A stretch of 41,062 nucleotides of DNA from Eubacterium sp. (GTDB taxonomy: Bacteria; Bacillota; Clostridia; Lachnospirales; Lachnospiraceae), in assembly GCA_016292095.1 (NCBI GenBank), contig JAEFAB010000060.1:1-41062 (forward strand), given 5' to 3'. Shown in pieces: positions 23,648 to 33,710 of the stretch. The translations under genes were made by a program, and so were the position numbers. The notes under the pieces were generated by a model. That model was given only the letters and a program-made list of their open reading frames with translations. It was not told the origin of the DNA and ran no database searches. Numbering within the stretch: the stretch's first letter is position 1; each line of letters begins with the position of its first letter.

Positions 23648-25375
23648 GTGAAAAGTCTATTGAAATATTTAAAAAACTATAAAAAAGAAACTATCTTAGC
23701 ACCACTGTTTAAAATGCTGGAAGCGGGATTTGACTTACTGGTCCCATTGGTGGTGGCATCGATGATTGACTACGGAATTGGAAAAGGAGACTCTACTCAT
23801 ATTTTGAAAATGGGTGGAGTTTTAATTGTTCTTGCAATTGTAGGGCTAACTGTGGCACTGACGGCTCAGTACTATGCTGCAAAAGCGGCCGCGGGATTTG
23901 GAACAGAGTTAAGACATGACCTTTTTAAACATATACAGTCCCTATCATATTCTCAGTTGGATCGTTTAGGAACTTCCACACTGATTACCAGAATGACTTC
24001 GGATATAAATCAGGTACAGGCACAGGTCAATATGGGACTCCGCTTGTTACTTCGTTCCCCGTTTATTGTATTGGGGGCAATGATTATGGCTTTCACGGTA
24101 AATGCAAAAGCAGCTATGGTATTTGTGGTTGCTATTCCGGTACTGTCTGTTATTGTGTATGGAATTATGATTATTACCATTCCGATTTACAAAAGAGTTC
24201 AGAATGGTTTGGACCGCATTATGATCAGTACCCGCGATAATCTGGCAGGGGTTCGAGTGATTCGTGCGTTCAATAAAGAGGAAGCGGAAGTAAAGCGTTA
24301 CGAAGAAGAAAATTATTTCTTATATAAAGTGCAGATGTTAGCCGGTCGTATTTCCACGATTATGAATCCTGCCACCTATGTGATTGTAAATGCCGCGATT
24401 ATTGGTATTTTATGGATTGGCGGAAAACAGGTGGATACCGGTGTGTTAAGTCAGGGACAGGTAGTGGCACTGGTCAATTATATGTCCCAGATTCTTGTGG
24501 AATTGATTAAACTGGCAGCACTGATTATAAATATTATTAAGGCACTGGCATGTGCTTCAAGAATTGAAGAGGTATTTCAGGTTCAACCGGGGATGCAGGA
24601 AGGAAAACTTCAGGAACCAAAGAAGAACTCAGAGTATATTGTAGAAATGGAACATGCATCTTTAGCTTACAATGAGTCGGGAGAAGAATCACTGACAGAC
24701 GTGAATTTGAAAGTTCGTCCGGGTGAAATGATTGGAATTATCGGTGGTACCGGCTCCGGAAAATCTACATTGGTTCAGTTGATTTCCAGATTTTATGACG
24801 CAACCTCCGGTAAGGTAAAAATCTATGGAGAAAATGTTAAAGAATACACTTATGATGCCATGGGAAAAATGATTGCTGTTGTTCCGCAGAAGGCATTGCT
24901 GTTTAAAGGAACAATCCGCAGCAATATGGAATGGGGAAAAAAGGATGCTACGGATGAAGAAATCAAAGAAGCATTGAAAATTTCCCAGTCTTACGAATTT
25001 GTCATGGATAAAGAAAATACCATTGATGCAGTGGTAGAACAAAACGGCAAAAACTTTTCCGGCGGTCAGCGGCAGCGTCTGACGATTGCCAGAGCTGTTG
25101 TGGCAAAACCGGAAATATTGATTTTAGATGACAGTTCTTCAGCCCTCGATTATGTGACGGATTTGAAACTCCGTCAGGCACTGCGTGGGTTAAAAGACAT
25201 GACTGTTTTTGTGGTCTCTCAGAGAACCGCCTCAATTATGGATGCAGATAAGATTGTGGTGTTGGATGATGGAAAAGTTATGGGAATTGGAACCCATGAG
25301 GAACTATTAAAGAACTGCGAAACATATCAGGAAATCTATGCATCACAAAATAAAAGTGAAGAGGAGGGCGCATAA
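23648..25375 (+). CDS. ABC exporter half-transporter, degenerate ATPase site
   Basis: The start is GTG at 23648, 10 bases after AAGGGAG. The 575-residue protein has a six-helix type-1 exporter membrane domain (about residues 1-310) and a nucleotide-binding domain: Walker A GGTGSGKST (about 366-374), signature FSGGQRQRL and Walker B ILILDDSSSALD. After Walker B the usual catalytic Glu is Asp, and the H-loop reads VSQRTAS with Gln in place of His. Both changes are typical of the non-hydrolysing site of heterodimeric exporters such as TM287/288 or BmrCD. The partner follows with no gap. The substrate is unknown (drug, lipid or peptide). Confidence 0.92.
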   Translation: MKSLLKYLKNYKKETILAPLFKMLEAGFDLLVPLVVASMIDYGIGKGDSTHILKMGGVLIVLAIVGLTVALTAQYYAAKAAAGFGTELRHDLFKHIQSLSYSQLDRLGTSTLITRMTSDINQVQAQVNMGLRLLLRSPFIVLGAMIMAFTVNAKAAMVFVVAIPVLSVIVYGIMIITIPIYKRVQNGLDRIMISTRDNLAGVRVIRAFNKEEAEVKRYEEENYFLYKVQMLAGRISTIMNPATYVIVNAAIIGILWIGGKQVDTGVLSQGQVVALVNYMSQILVELIKLAALIINIIKALACASRIEEVFQVQPGMQEGKLQEPKKNSEYIVEMEHASLAYNESGEESLTDVNLKVRPGEMIGIIGGTGSGKSTLVQLISRFYDATSGKVKIYGENVKEYTYDAMGKMIAVVPQKALLFKGTIRSNMEWGKKDATDEEIKEALKISQSYEFVMDKENTIDAVVEQNGKNFSGGQRQRLTIARAVVAKPEILILDDSSSALDYVTDLKLRQALRGLKDMTVFVVSQRTASIMDADKIVVLDDGKVMGIGTHEELLKNCETYQEIYASQNKSEEEGA

Positions 25376-27124
25376 ATGAAGAAAAATATGAGTCAGAGAA
25401 GAGCCCTTCTTTGTGTAGGTGAACGGATTAAAAAATATTGGTATATCCTGTTGGCTTCGTTGGTGTTGGCAATCGTATATGTGGTACTGTCTTTGTATGT
25501 ACCAAAGTTAATTGGATATGGCACGGACCGGATTATTGGCAAAGGACAAGTTGATTTTAAAGAACTTGGAACGATTGCAGTGAAAATTGCAGTGGTTTCA
25601 GGAATTGCAGCGTTGGCTCAATGGTTGATGGGACTGTGCAATAACCGAATTACCTTCCGGGTTGTCCGGGACATTCGCCAGGAAGCTTTTGAGAGAATAC
25701 AAAATGTGCCGCTGTCGTATTTGGACAGACATTCCAACGGGGATATGGTCAGCCGAATTATTGCAGATGTGGATCAATTGGCAGACGGTTTACTGATGGG
25801 ATTTTCCCAGGCGTTTACCGGAGTGATTACTATTTTACTTACTTTGGTATTTATGATTTCCATTAACTGTAAGATTGCCTTAGTTGTAATTTTGATTACA
25901 CCGTTATCCTTTGTAGTGGCAAACTTTATTGCCAAGAGAACCTATTCCATGTTTATTAAACAATCGAAAACCCGTGGAGAGCAGACTGCTTTCATTGATG
26001 AAATTATCGGTGGACAAAAGGTGGTCAAGGCGTTTCATCAGGAAGAAGAATTGTTAGAGCAGTTTGATGAAATCAATGGTCGGTTAAAGACTTATTATCA
26101 AAAGGGAACATTTTATTCCTCTTTAACCAATCCATCAACGCGATTCGTAAATAACTTAGTATATGCAGGAGTAGCAATCAGTGGCGGACTGGTTGCAGTG
26201 CTTACCGGTGGAATTACGGTTGGTAGTCTGACCTGTATTTTGAGTTATGCAAATCAGTACACGAAACCATTTAATGAAATTTCCGGTGTTATTACGGAAT
26301 TACAAAATGCCATTGCCTGTGGTGGAAGAGTGTTCTCCCTTATTGAGGCGGAACCGGAAGTTGTGACAGGAAATGAGCAGTGTTTGGAAAATGTAACAGG
26401 AAAAATTTCTTTGGAACATGTGGACTTTTCTTATGTGAAGAAAAGAAAGCTGATTGAAGATTTGAATCTTCAGGTTCAGCCGGGACAGCGAATCGCCATT
26501 GTAGGACCGACCGGTTGTGGAAAAACCACTTTAATCAATTTGCTGATGCGTTTTTATGATGTGAACGGTGGTTCCATTAAAGTGGATGGAAGCGATATCC
26601 GGGACGTAACACGAAAGAGTCTCCGTAATTCTTACGGAATGGTTTTACAGGAAACCTGGCTCCGCAATGATACCATTCGAAACAATATTGCCATGGCGGC
26701 ACCGGATGCAACGGAAGAAGAAATTATTCAGGCAGCAAAAGCTACCCATGCCCATAGTTTTATTAAACGATTGCCGAAGGGATATGACACGGTTATTGGA
26801 GAAGACGGAGGAAGCTTGTCCCAGGGACAGAAGCAGTTACTTTGTATTACCAGAGTTATGCTGAAACTCCCACCGGTTTTGATTTTAGATGAAGCCACTT
26901 CGTCCATTGATACCCGAACGGAAATCCGAATTCAGCGTGCCTTTAACAAACTGATGAAGGGAAGAACTACATTTGTGGTGGCACATCGTCTTTCTACAAT
27001 TCGGGAATCGGATGTGATTCTTGTAATGAAAGACGGACATGTGATTGAACAGGGGAATCACGAAAGTCTTCTTCGGGAAAAAGGATTCTATTACGAACTT
27101 TATAATAGTCAGTTTGCGCATTAG
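25376..27124 (+). CDS. ABC exporter half-transporter, catalytic partner
   Basis: The 582-residue partner has the same layout: membrane domain (about 1-325), Walker A GPTGCGKTT (about 378-386), signature SQGQKQLL (Gln where the first Gly of the SGGQ core is usual), Walker B VLILDEATSSID with intact Glu, and H-loop VVAHRLS with intact His. It therefore carries the catalytic Walker B, while its LSQGQ signature would face the degenerate subunit's site, which fits a heterodimer with one active site. The start follows the previous stop directly (ribosome-binding site GAGGAGG inside the end of that gene), so the two are translationally coupled. Its stop overlaps that of the convergent flippase gene. 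Confidence 0.92.
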   Translation: MKKNMSQRRALLCVGERIKKYWYILLASLVLAIVYVVLSLYVPKLIGYGTDRIIGKGQVDFKELGTIAVKIAVVSGIAALAQWLMGLCNNRITFRVVRDIRQEAFERIQNVPLSYLDRHSNGDMVSRIIADVDQLADGLLMGFSQAFTGVITILLTLVFMISINCKIALVVILITPLSFVVANFIAKRTYSMFIKQSKTRGEQTAFIDEIIGGQKVVKAFHQEEELLEQFDEINGRLKTYYQKGTFYSSLTNPSTRFVNNLVYAGVAISGGLVAVLTGGITVGSLTCILSYANQYTKPFNEISGVITELQNAIACGGRVFSLIEAEPEVVTGNEQCLENVTGKISLEHVDFSYVKKRKLIEDLNLQVQPGQRIAIVGPTGCGKTTLINLLMRFYDVNGGSIKVDGSDIRDVTRKSLRNSYGMVLQETWLRNDTIRNNIAMAAPDATEEEIIQAAKATHAHSFIKRLPKGYDTVIGEDGGSLSQGQKQLLCITRVMLKLPPVLILDEATSSIDTRTEIRIQRAFNKLMKGRTTFVVAHRLSTIRESDVILVMKDGHVIEQGNHESLLREKGFYYELYNSQFAH

Positions 27125-28623
27125 ACAGTGGAGGCTTTAAAGTCTCGAAAAATGAACCAGGCAAAGACACCACAGATGATGCACAAACGCAATCCGATTG
27201 TACCGAAATAATAGAACCTTCCGGTATATGCGGAGTAACGAAAAATATATTGAACCAGAAAGCCAGTGGCCAGACTGATTACGGTTTGGATTGTTGGCTT
27301 TATTATATTGGTAACAGCTAAAAAACGGTAAGGCACAAATTTGTGCAGGTAGATTCCGTGTAGGAAGGTGGTTACCAAATTGCTAAAAAGCAGGCCCAAC
27401 AAATAGGCGTTGATGCCAAAGCGGGGAACGCCCCACCAAATTGCAAACAGGCGAAGAACGATTCCAATGGTGTTATGAATGAAGGCAGCTGTGGTTTTTC
27501 CTAATCCATGGAGGATGGAACCAAAAGAAATTGACAGGTAAAGGAAGGGACAAAGCCAGGAAAGAATCAGGATATAAGTTCCTGCCTGAGGATGTCCGAA
27601 AATGTCGCTTCCAATAAAATTACCAAAAGAGAGGAAGAGACCAATGCCGAAAATTCCGGACACCGAAGAAAACCGGATGGATTTCTCGGTGGTTTTTCGC
27701 ACCGCCTCGGCATTCCCGTCAACATTGGATTCGGCAACGGAAGGAAGCAACATGGTGGAAATAGAATTGTTAATAGCAGAAGGAAAAGTAACCACAGGCA
27801 ATGCCATTCCGGTCAAAATACCGTATAAAGCCAAAGCCTGGTATTGAGTCATTCCGTATTGTTCCAGGGCAAGGGGAAGCTGGATTGCTTCAACACATTG
27901 CAAGAAAGTCAGGGACAGCCGGTTCAGGGTTAACAGGTAGGAAACGGAAAACAGGTTTTTTATGGAATGCATGATTGTTGACGGGTGTAACCGGTAGGTT
28001 TTTTCGAAGCCCATTGCCACGAGGCAAAAGAGCATTCCGGCAAGTTCCGACAAAATTGTGGAGTATACTGCAAGCATAGGGGTGATTGGATGATGTTCAG
28101 AAAGCCAAATGGTCCCCAAAACATAGAGGGAAAGAATTTTGACGGACTGTTCCACCATCATGGACCAGGCCGGAACAGCTGTCTTCTTTAAACCAAGGTA
28201 ATATCCGGAAACACAGGCATGCAATGCAATCATCGGCAGTGTCAAAACAGAATATTTTATTAATTCGGAACTGGCAGTATTGTGGATAATATTGTCGGCA
28301 ATCTCCTGAGAAAAATGGAACACAAATAGGAGGGTTCCAAAAGATAGAACCATTGAGAGGATGAGCCCGGAAATAAGCACACCAAATTGAGAGGATTTGG
28401 ATTTTGTTTCTGCCACAAACCTTGAAACTGCAATCTGAATTCCTCCACAACTGAGAGCAGTACAAAATGCAATCACAGGGAAGGTTAACTGAAATAAACC
28501 CATTCCTTCTGCACCAATTAGATTGGACAGGAATATTCTATATAAGAAACCAAAGGCTCTGGTTATAATGTTGGCGATGGTGAGTATCAAGGCGCCCTTT
28601 ACGACAGGATGTTTGTTTAACAT
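27121..28623 (-). CDS. SpoVB-like oligosaccharide/lipid flippase (MOP superfamily)
   Basis: A 500-residue, very hydrophobic protein with about 14 predicted membrane helices. The N-terminus (KGALILTIANIITRAFGFLY then LSNLIGAEGMGLFQL) and the segment CGGIQIAVSRFVAETKSK match the SpoVB/MurJ-like branch of the MOP flippases found throughout spore-forming Firmicutes. Members move lipid-linked sugar precursors across the membrane; SpoVB itself acts in spore cortex formation. The gene is divergent from the cysteine desulfurase gene (73 bases between starts) and ends in a 4-base overlap with the ABC exporter. The exact substrate is open. Confidence 0.85.
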   Translation of the reverse strand: MLNKHPVVKGALILTIANIITRAFGFLYRIFLSNLIGAEGMGLFQLTFPVIAFCTALSCGGIQIAVSRFVAETKSKSSQFGVLISGLILSMVLSFGTLLFVFHFSQEIADNIIHNTASSELIKYSVLTLPMIALHACVSGYYLGLKKTAVPAWSMMVEQSVKILSLYVLGTIWLSEHHPITPMLAVYSTILSELAGMLFCLVAMGFEKTYRLHPSTIMHSIKNLFSVSYLLTLNRLSLTFLQCVEAIQLPLALEQYGMTQYQALALYGILTGMALPVVTFPSAINNSISTMLLPSVAESNVDGNAEAVRKTTEKSIRFSSVSGIFGIGLFLSFGNFIGSDIFGHPQAGTYILILSWLCPFLYLSISFGSILHGLGKTTAAFIHNTIGIVLRLFAIWWGVPRFGINAYLLGLLFSNLVTTFLHGIYLHKFVPYRFLAVTNIIKPTIQTVISLATGFLVQYIFRYSAYTGRFYYFGTIGLRLCIICGVFAWFIFRDFKASTV

Positions 28624-28696
28624 AGTTCTTCACGCTTTTCTTTTAGTTTATTTTTCTCTTTTCGAAAAAATACATAGAAGATGAAAAGGAGAAACA

Positions 28697-29830
28697 ATGA
28701 TTTATTTGGATCAGGCAGCGACCACAAAACTGAGTGACAGAGCGAGGGTGGCGATGGAACCATTTCTCCGGGAAGAGTACGGAAATCCATCGGCGGTTTA
28801 CGAATTGGGGGAGAAAGCAAAAGAAGCAATGGAGGAGAGCAGAGCCATAATTGCCGGGGCTGTTCATTGCAGACCGGATCAGATTATCTTTACTTCGGGA
28901 GGAACGGAATCCGACAATTGGGTGTTGCAAAACGGCGCGGAAAGGGGAAAACTGATTTTGACCTCCACCATTGAACACCATGCCATATTAAATCCCTGCA
29001 AACAATTGCAGTCTAGCGGAGCAAGAGTCTGCTATATTCCAACAGACAGAAAGGGAAGGGTAAACCTAAGATTGCTGAAGGAAAACATCGAACCGGGCAA
29101 TACATTGATTTCGGTGATGTTTGCGAACAATGAAGTGGGAACTATCGAGCCGATAGAACAGATTGGAGAAATTGCAAAGAAGAATCAGGCAGAACTTCAC
29201 ACGGATGCAGTGCAGGCATTCTGCCATGTACCAATAGACGTAGAAAAAATGAATCTGGATTATTTTAGTGCCAGCGGTCATAAATTTCACGGACCGAAAG
29301 GCGTGGGGTTTTTGTATGTGCGATTTCCGGAAAACTTTAAACCAATGATATATGGAGGAGAACAGGAACGGGGATATCGAGCAGGAACAGAAAATGTAGC
29401 AGGCATTGTTGGCATGGGAGCAGCAGTAAAAGAACAAATGGAAACCATAATGGAACGAATACGAAAGGAACAACAATTGCGTAATTATTTGGCTGATAGA
29501 ATTTTCCGGGAAATACCCCGTTGCAGAATCAATGGTACGAGGGAAAATCGTCTTCCGGGAAACCTGAATTTGTATATTGAAGGGATTGAAGGGGCGGCGA
29601 TGGTAGTACTTATGGGAAATGATGGAATTTGCATTTCTGCCGGCTCGGCATGTGCATCCGGAAGTGAAGGACCTTCCCATGTTCTGAAAGCGCTGGGGCA
29701 AAGTGATTATGAAGCATATAGTGCAATCCGATTGACATTGGATGCCACAAACACCAAAGAAGAAATAGATAGGACTGTAGAATGTTTAAAACGAAATGTG
29801 GAACGAGTGAGAAAAATTAAGGAGCTGTAA
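28697..29830 (+). CDS. Cysteine desulfurase, NifS/IscS-like
   Basis: This PLP enzyme of 377 residues takes sulfur from cysteine for Fe-S clusters or tRNA thiolation. The beginning MIYLDQAATTK, TSGGTESDN (about residues 66-74), EHHAILNP, NNEVGTIEP, the PLP Lys196 in SGHKFHGPKG, RAGTENVAG and the catalytic Cys319 in SAGSACASGS are all present. AAGGAG precedes the ATG. No iscU or thiI gene follows in the window; in many clostridia nifS is followed by thiI, and here the site behind it is taken by a repeat and a foreign-looking cassette. The last codons and stop lie inside the left arm of that repeat. Confidence 0.92.
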   Translation: MIYLDQAATTKLSDRARVAMEPFLREEYGNPSAVYELGEKAKEAMEESRAIIAGAVHCRPDQIIFTSGGTESDNWVLQNGAERGKLILTSTIEHHAILNPCKQLQSSGARVCYIPTDRKGRVNLRLLKENIEPGNTLISVMFANNEVGTIEPIEQIGEIAKKNQAELHTDAVQAFCHVPIDVEKMNLDYFSASGHKFHGPKGVGFLYVRFPENFKPMIYGGEQERGYRAGTENVAGIVGMGAAVKEQMETIMERIRKEQQLRNYLADRIFREIPRCRINGTRENRLPGNLNLYIEGIEGAAMVVLMGNDGICISAGSACASGSEGPSHVLKALGQSDYEAYSAIRLTLDATNTKEEIDRTVECLKRNVERVRKIKEL

Positions 29831-29910
29831 AAAAACTCTCCTAAAGGAAACAGAACTGCATTGGCAAAGTCCAATGCAGTTCTGCTATTTAGAGATTTTT
29901 TTACAGCTCC
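29821..29910. repeat. Palindromic repeat, copy 1 (terminator of the cysteine desulfurase gene)
   Basis: A 90-bp palindrome: perfect outer arms GGAGCTGTAAAAAAA/TTTTTTTACAGCTCC and perfect inner arms CAGAACTGCATTGG/CCAATGCAGTTCTG. It matches 38523-38611 with about six differences, in direct orientation. The left arm covers the last codons and stop of the desulfurase gene. It can act as a terminator in both directions. From 29911 to 30075 the DNA is AT-rich and must hold the promoter of the next gene; only weak candidates are seen. Confidence 0.85.
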
Positions 29911-30075
29911 ATTTAGTAAGTTTTTTGAAAAAGTTATAATTTGTCTGTTTTTGGTTGAAATTTGTATTAAGTTGTTGAGATTGCTGTAACATCTTGCAAT
30001 TGAAACGATTTTACTATACCATTGAAAAGATTATTTTTTTGTGAATAGTTAATGAAAAACGGAGGATATAGTAAA

Positions 30076-33000
30076 GTGGTAGAAAAGTTTAGGAACAAAT
30101 TGTTAAAGCGTTCAACTGCGCTAGCTGTAATTGTAACACTTTTTGTTGTAGGTGTTATTGGGGAACATTATATTAGCAAAAAAGGTAGTGAATTTACAAG
30201 TGATGAAAAAGTTGCGATAAATGAAGTAGATTTACTCAATTATGATTACTCAAAAGTTGAAGGTAAAAACTTAAAATCTGCTGATGAAATTAGGGTAGCA
30301 ACAACCGACACTGATATGGGGAAAATCAGTGAAGAATTGGTAGAAGCATATCATACTTTAAAAGAAAAGTGTGGTGATGACACAGAAGATAGGAAAGTTG
30401 CAGCTTCTACTTTTGACGAAAAAGTTAGAGAATTGAAAGAAAAAGCATCAAAGGAATTATCAGACGATAAAAACAAAGTTGCGTCAGAATATAAATCATT
30501 TGTTGAAGGTAAATTTGAAACACTTGAAGGCTATTCAGCGAAATTGTGCAAAGATGATTGCCAGAATGTTGATAGAATAGTAGAAAAGATTGGAAAACTT
30601 GTTGCTCCTGAAATGGAAGTTGCAAGTTTGTCTGATGATTTATCATTTAATGACGTTACGAATGATAACATTAAAGATGAACAAATCTCAGAAGAAGATT
30701 TGAAAGCGTTAGAGGAAAGTAATACAGAGGAAACAACTGCAGATGACAAAGTATCAAAAACTGATACAAATACTACAAATGACACCGTTATCAATGAAAA
30801 GATAAGGGAAGAGTTTTCGTCTTATGATAGTGTTCTTGATATTTATCAGCATATTCAAAATACATATCAAATGCAGTTCTATTATGGGGCACGTAAGGGC
30901 GCTATAGGCACTTTTGAACAAAAATCAGGTAATGACTATGATATAGCTAGTTTAATGATAGGAATTCTTCGTGATAGAGGAATATCTGCAAAATATGTTA
31001 GGGGAAAGATTCAGTTAACAGCAGAGCAAGCAATACAGTGGACTGGAGCAAAGGATGCCCTTTCAGCCGCAAAGGTAATGTCAGCACTTGGAATTCCGTG
31101 TTCAACTTGCAGTAGTGCATCAGGGGTAGAATATGTAAGAATGGAACATATTTGGGTTTTGGCGTATGTTCCATATACTGATTACAGAGGAACTGGTAAT
31201 AAGGCCGGAAAAGAATTATGGATTCCGCTTGATGCAAGCTTTAAAAAAGTTGAGTTTGAAAAAGATATCGATTTAGAATCAATTAAGGCATATATTAATA
31301 ATGATGAAAACCAAATAGACAGTAATACTAAAATCAATGATGTTAATGTTGGAGAATTAGCCGAATACCTTTCAGAAGATAATTCTGCCCTTGCAAAATA
31401 TATGCTTGAAAATGGTTATGGTGAAGATACGTTAACTGAAGCATTTGGCGGTGTTCAGATTGTTGAAGAAGATTTGGAATATTTACCGCTTTCATCGCCT
31501 TATATTGTAGAAAATGTGATTGAAAAGTTTGATGATATCTCAGATGACTTAACTTCAAGCATAACTATTTCTTTGGGGAACAGTTCTGAACTTTTCACAG
31601 AGCTAGGAGATACCGCTGAGTTTAGCGGAAAGTTTTTGACTCCTGATTTGTATGGAAAGAGAATCACGATAGCGTATGAACCGGCAACGGAGGAAGATAA
31701 AGCTTTAATCGAAAAATCTAACGGATTATTTAAAGCACCGGCATATATGATCAAGTTAAAGCCGGTATTATATGTAAATGGAAAAAGTGTCATAGAAGGC
31801 AGTGCAGTTACTGCAGGAACAAGGCAGAGATACAAGATTGGTATATATGAACCGACTGATAAGCTTAAAGACAGTAGTGAGACAAATATAATCACAGCCG
31901 GAGGAATGTATTCAGTAGCGCTCAATTACGGTAATATAGCTTCAGATGAAGTTGAAACCATATCTGAAAATGTGAAGAAGATTCAGGATTACATTTCAGA
32001 AGAAAATATATATACTGAAGAAATAATGGGCGAACTTCTGAACGGTGTTTCAAAATCGTATTTCGGACAATTAGATATCTATAATACATTTGTTTCAGGA
32101 CAAAAAGAAGTTGCTCAGACTAGAGCATTGAGTCTCGGTATAGTTGGTTTTTCGGTAAATGGTGTTTATTCATTTGGACGTGCTGCGGAACTTAACGAAG
32201 GTGGATATTTTCTTGATATTTGTCATGATGTACATAGTGTTGTATCCTTAAATGGTAGTATCGAAGATGAAAAAGCGTATATGCTTCAGACGGGGATTTA
32301 TGCATCTGCCATGGAACATGGAGTGCTTGAACAGTTTACAGGTGTTGAATCAGTTTCTACCATTAAGGCGTTGCAGTATGCGCAAAAGAATGGAATACCA
32401 CTTCATTCTATTTCTAAAGAAAATTATAGTGAAGAGATTACGAAACTAAATATTTCCAATGCAGTAATTGAAGACATTCAGACTGCTGTTAATACAGGAA
32501 AGATTGTTATTATTCCCGAAGAAACAATAGTTATTAATCAGTGGTCTGGTTCTGGCTATATGGTGCTTGATCCTGATACATATGCCTGTGGTTATATGAT
32601 TTCCGGCGGCCTTAGTGGTGGTGCTATGACTGTAGGGGAGATGATAACATCATATGTTTCCCAGGTACTAATGGGCGTGGTATTTATGGTAGTGTGGGAG
32701 GTAGCTACTACAGCCTTTTTAGCAGTATTACCATGCGGAGGTCTGGTAGCATTAGCAAAAATATTATTAATGACTGCGCAAATTATTATGATGATGCAAT
32801 ACATAGAAAGTATTGTGGAATTGGGGGAAAAGTATCAACAAACAGGAGATATCAGATATTTACAAGAAATGGTAATTGCGATATCCGCAATGTTAACATT
32901 GACTGTAGTATCAGTTCTGGCAGGCGATAAGATAAATAATCTAAAAGAAAAAGTTGTGGATGCGATTGATAAAGCTGGATTGAAAGGTGCTTGTTTTGTT

Positions 33001-33708
33001 GAGGGAACAAAGATAGTAACTACATCGGGTCTTGTACCAATTGAGAGTATCAAAGTTGGAAATATGATACAAAGTTTCAATCCTGGAACAATGGAAGTAT
33101 CAAAAAAGGAAGTAATTGATACGATTGAAAAGCAAACATCAGAACTGGTACATATTTCCATAAACAATGAGATTATTGACGCTACTACAAACCATCCGTT
33201 CTATGTATTAGACAGAGGTTTCACAAAGGCAAAAGATTTACGTGAAGGTGATGTTCTTTGTACAGTTAACGGAGAATATGTAATAGTTGAGTGGGTTCAG
33301 CATGAAATACTTGAGAGACCGGTTAAAGTTTACAACTTGAATGTGGACGACAATCATACATACTTTGTTGGCGAGAATGGTGTTGGAGTTCACAATTTAT
33401 GTAATGTGGATACAGGAATTCCGCAATTAGATGATTTGCTTAATTCACTAAAGGAAACAACAAATAAAACGGGGAAAGCGAGAAATTTTGAATCTTCTGG
33501 TGGATTTGAACAGACTATGAGTGACTTTAATTCATTTAATCTTGAGAATGTAAAGTCAATTAATACTCAATATGGAGAGGGGTATATTGGTCAATTACCT
33601 AATGGAAAGACAATGATTGCAAGACCTGGAAGCTCAGGAAGCTCAGGAGGAGCACCAACATTAGAGGTTAAGATATCGAATAGTAAATGGTATAAGATAA
33701 GGTATTAA
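30076..33708 (+). CDS. Membrane-anchored polymorphic toxin: transglutaminase-like, Hint and C-terminal effector domain
   Basis: Start chosen at GTG 30076, 10 bases after GGAGG; the ATG at 30052 lies before this site and has none of its own. The product has 1210 residues. A membrane anchor lies at about 12-32, followed by an acid-rich helical stretch with coiled-coil character (to about 240). A transglutaminase-like domain spans about 250-400: His358 (EHIW) and Asp386 (PLDAS) are in place, but the usual Cys is replaced in SGNDYDIAS (Asp287), so it should be inactive. Two to three membrane helices lie at about 850-940. A Hint domain begins with Cys973 (ACFVEGTKI), has TTNHPFYV, and ends GVHN (His1106-Asn1107), so the cleavage residues are complete. 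The last 103 residues form a separate domain with RPGSSGSSGG, PTLEV and KIRY, likely a released effector, perhaps an RNase; its family is not recognised. The next gene begins 3 bases later. Confidence 0.8.
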   Translation: MVEKFRNKLLKRSTALAVIVTLFVVGVIGEHYISKKGSEFTSDEKVAINEVDLLNYDYSKVEGKNLKSADEIRVATTDTDMGKISEELVEAYHTLKEKCGDDTEDRKVAASTFDEKVRELKEKASKELSDDKNKVASEYKSFVEGKFETLEGYSAKLCKDDCQNVDRIVEKIGKLVAPEMEVASLSDDLSFNDVTNDNIKDEQISEEDLKALEESNTEETTADDKVSKTDTNTTNDTVINEKIREEFSSYDSVLDIYQHIQNTYQMQFYYGARKGAIGTFEQKSGNDYDIASLMIGILRDRGISAKYVRGKIQLTAEQAIQWTGAKDALSAAKVMSALGIPCSTCSSASGVEYVRMEHIWVLAYVPYTDYRGTGNKAGKELWIPLDASFKKVEFEKDIDLESIKAYINNDENQIDSNTKINDVNVGELAEYLSEDNSALAKYMLENGYGEDTLTEAFGGVQIVEEDLEYLPLSSPYIVENVIEKFDDISDDLTSSITISLGNSSELFTELGDTAEFSGKFLTPDLYGKRITIAYEPATEEDKALIEKSNGLFKAPAYMIKLKPVLYVNGKSVIEGSAVTAGTRQRYKIGIYEPTDKLKDSSETNIITAGGMYSVALNYGNIASDEVETISENVKKIQDYISEENIYTEEIMGELLNGVSKSYFGQLDIYNTFVSGQKEVAQTRALSLGIVGFSVNGVYSFGRAAELNEGGYFLDICHDVHSVVSLNGSIEDEKAYMLQTGIYASAMEHGVLEQFTGVESVSTIKALQYAQKNGIPLHSISKENYSEEITKLNISNAVIEDIQTAVNTGKIVIIPEETIVINQWSGSGYMVLDPDTYACGYMISGGLSGGAMTVGEMITSYVSQVLMGVVFMVVWEVATTAFLAVLPCGGLVALAKILLMTAQIIMMMQYIESIVELGEKYQQTGDIRYLQEMVIAISAMLTLTVVSVLAGDKINNLKEKVVDAIDKAGLKGACFVEGTKIVTTSGLVPIESIKVGNMIQSFNPGTMEVSKKEVIDTIEKQTSELVHISINNEIIDATTNHPFYVLDRGFTKAKDLREGDVLCTVNGEYVIVEWVQHEILERPVKVYNLNVDDNHTYFVGENGVGVHNLCNVDTGIPQLDDLLNSLKETTNKTGKARNFESSGGFEQTMSDFNSFNLENVKSINTQYGEGYIGQLPNGKTMIARPGSSGSSGGAPTLEVKISNSKWYKIRY

Positions 33709-33710
33709 AA

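Noticed and set aside
30052-30075. ATG at 30052 as start of the toxin gene
   Set aside because: No ribosome-binding site lies before it, whereas GGAGG at 30061-30065 serves the GTG at 30076.
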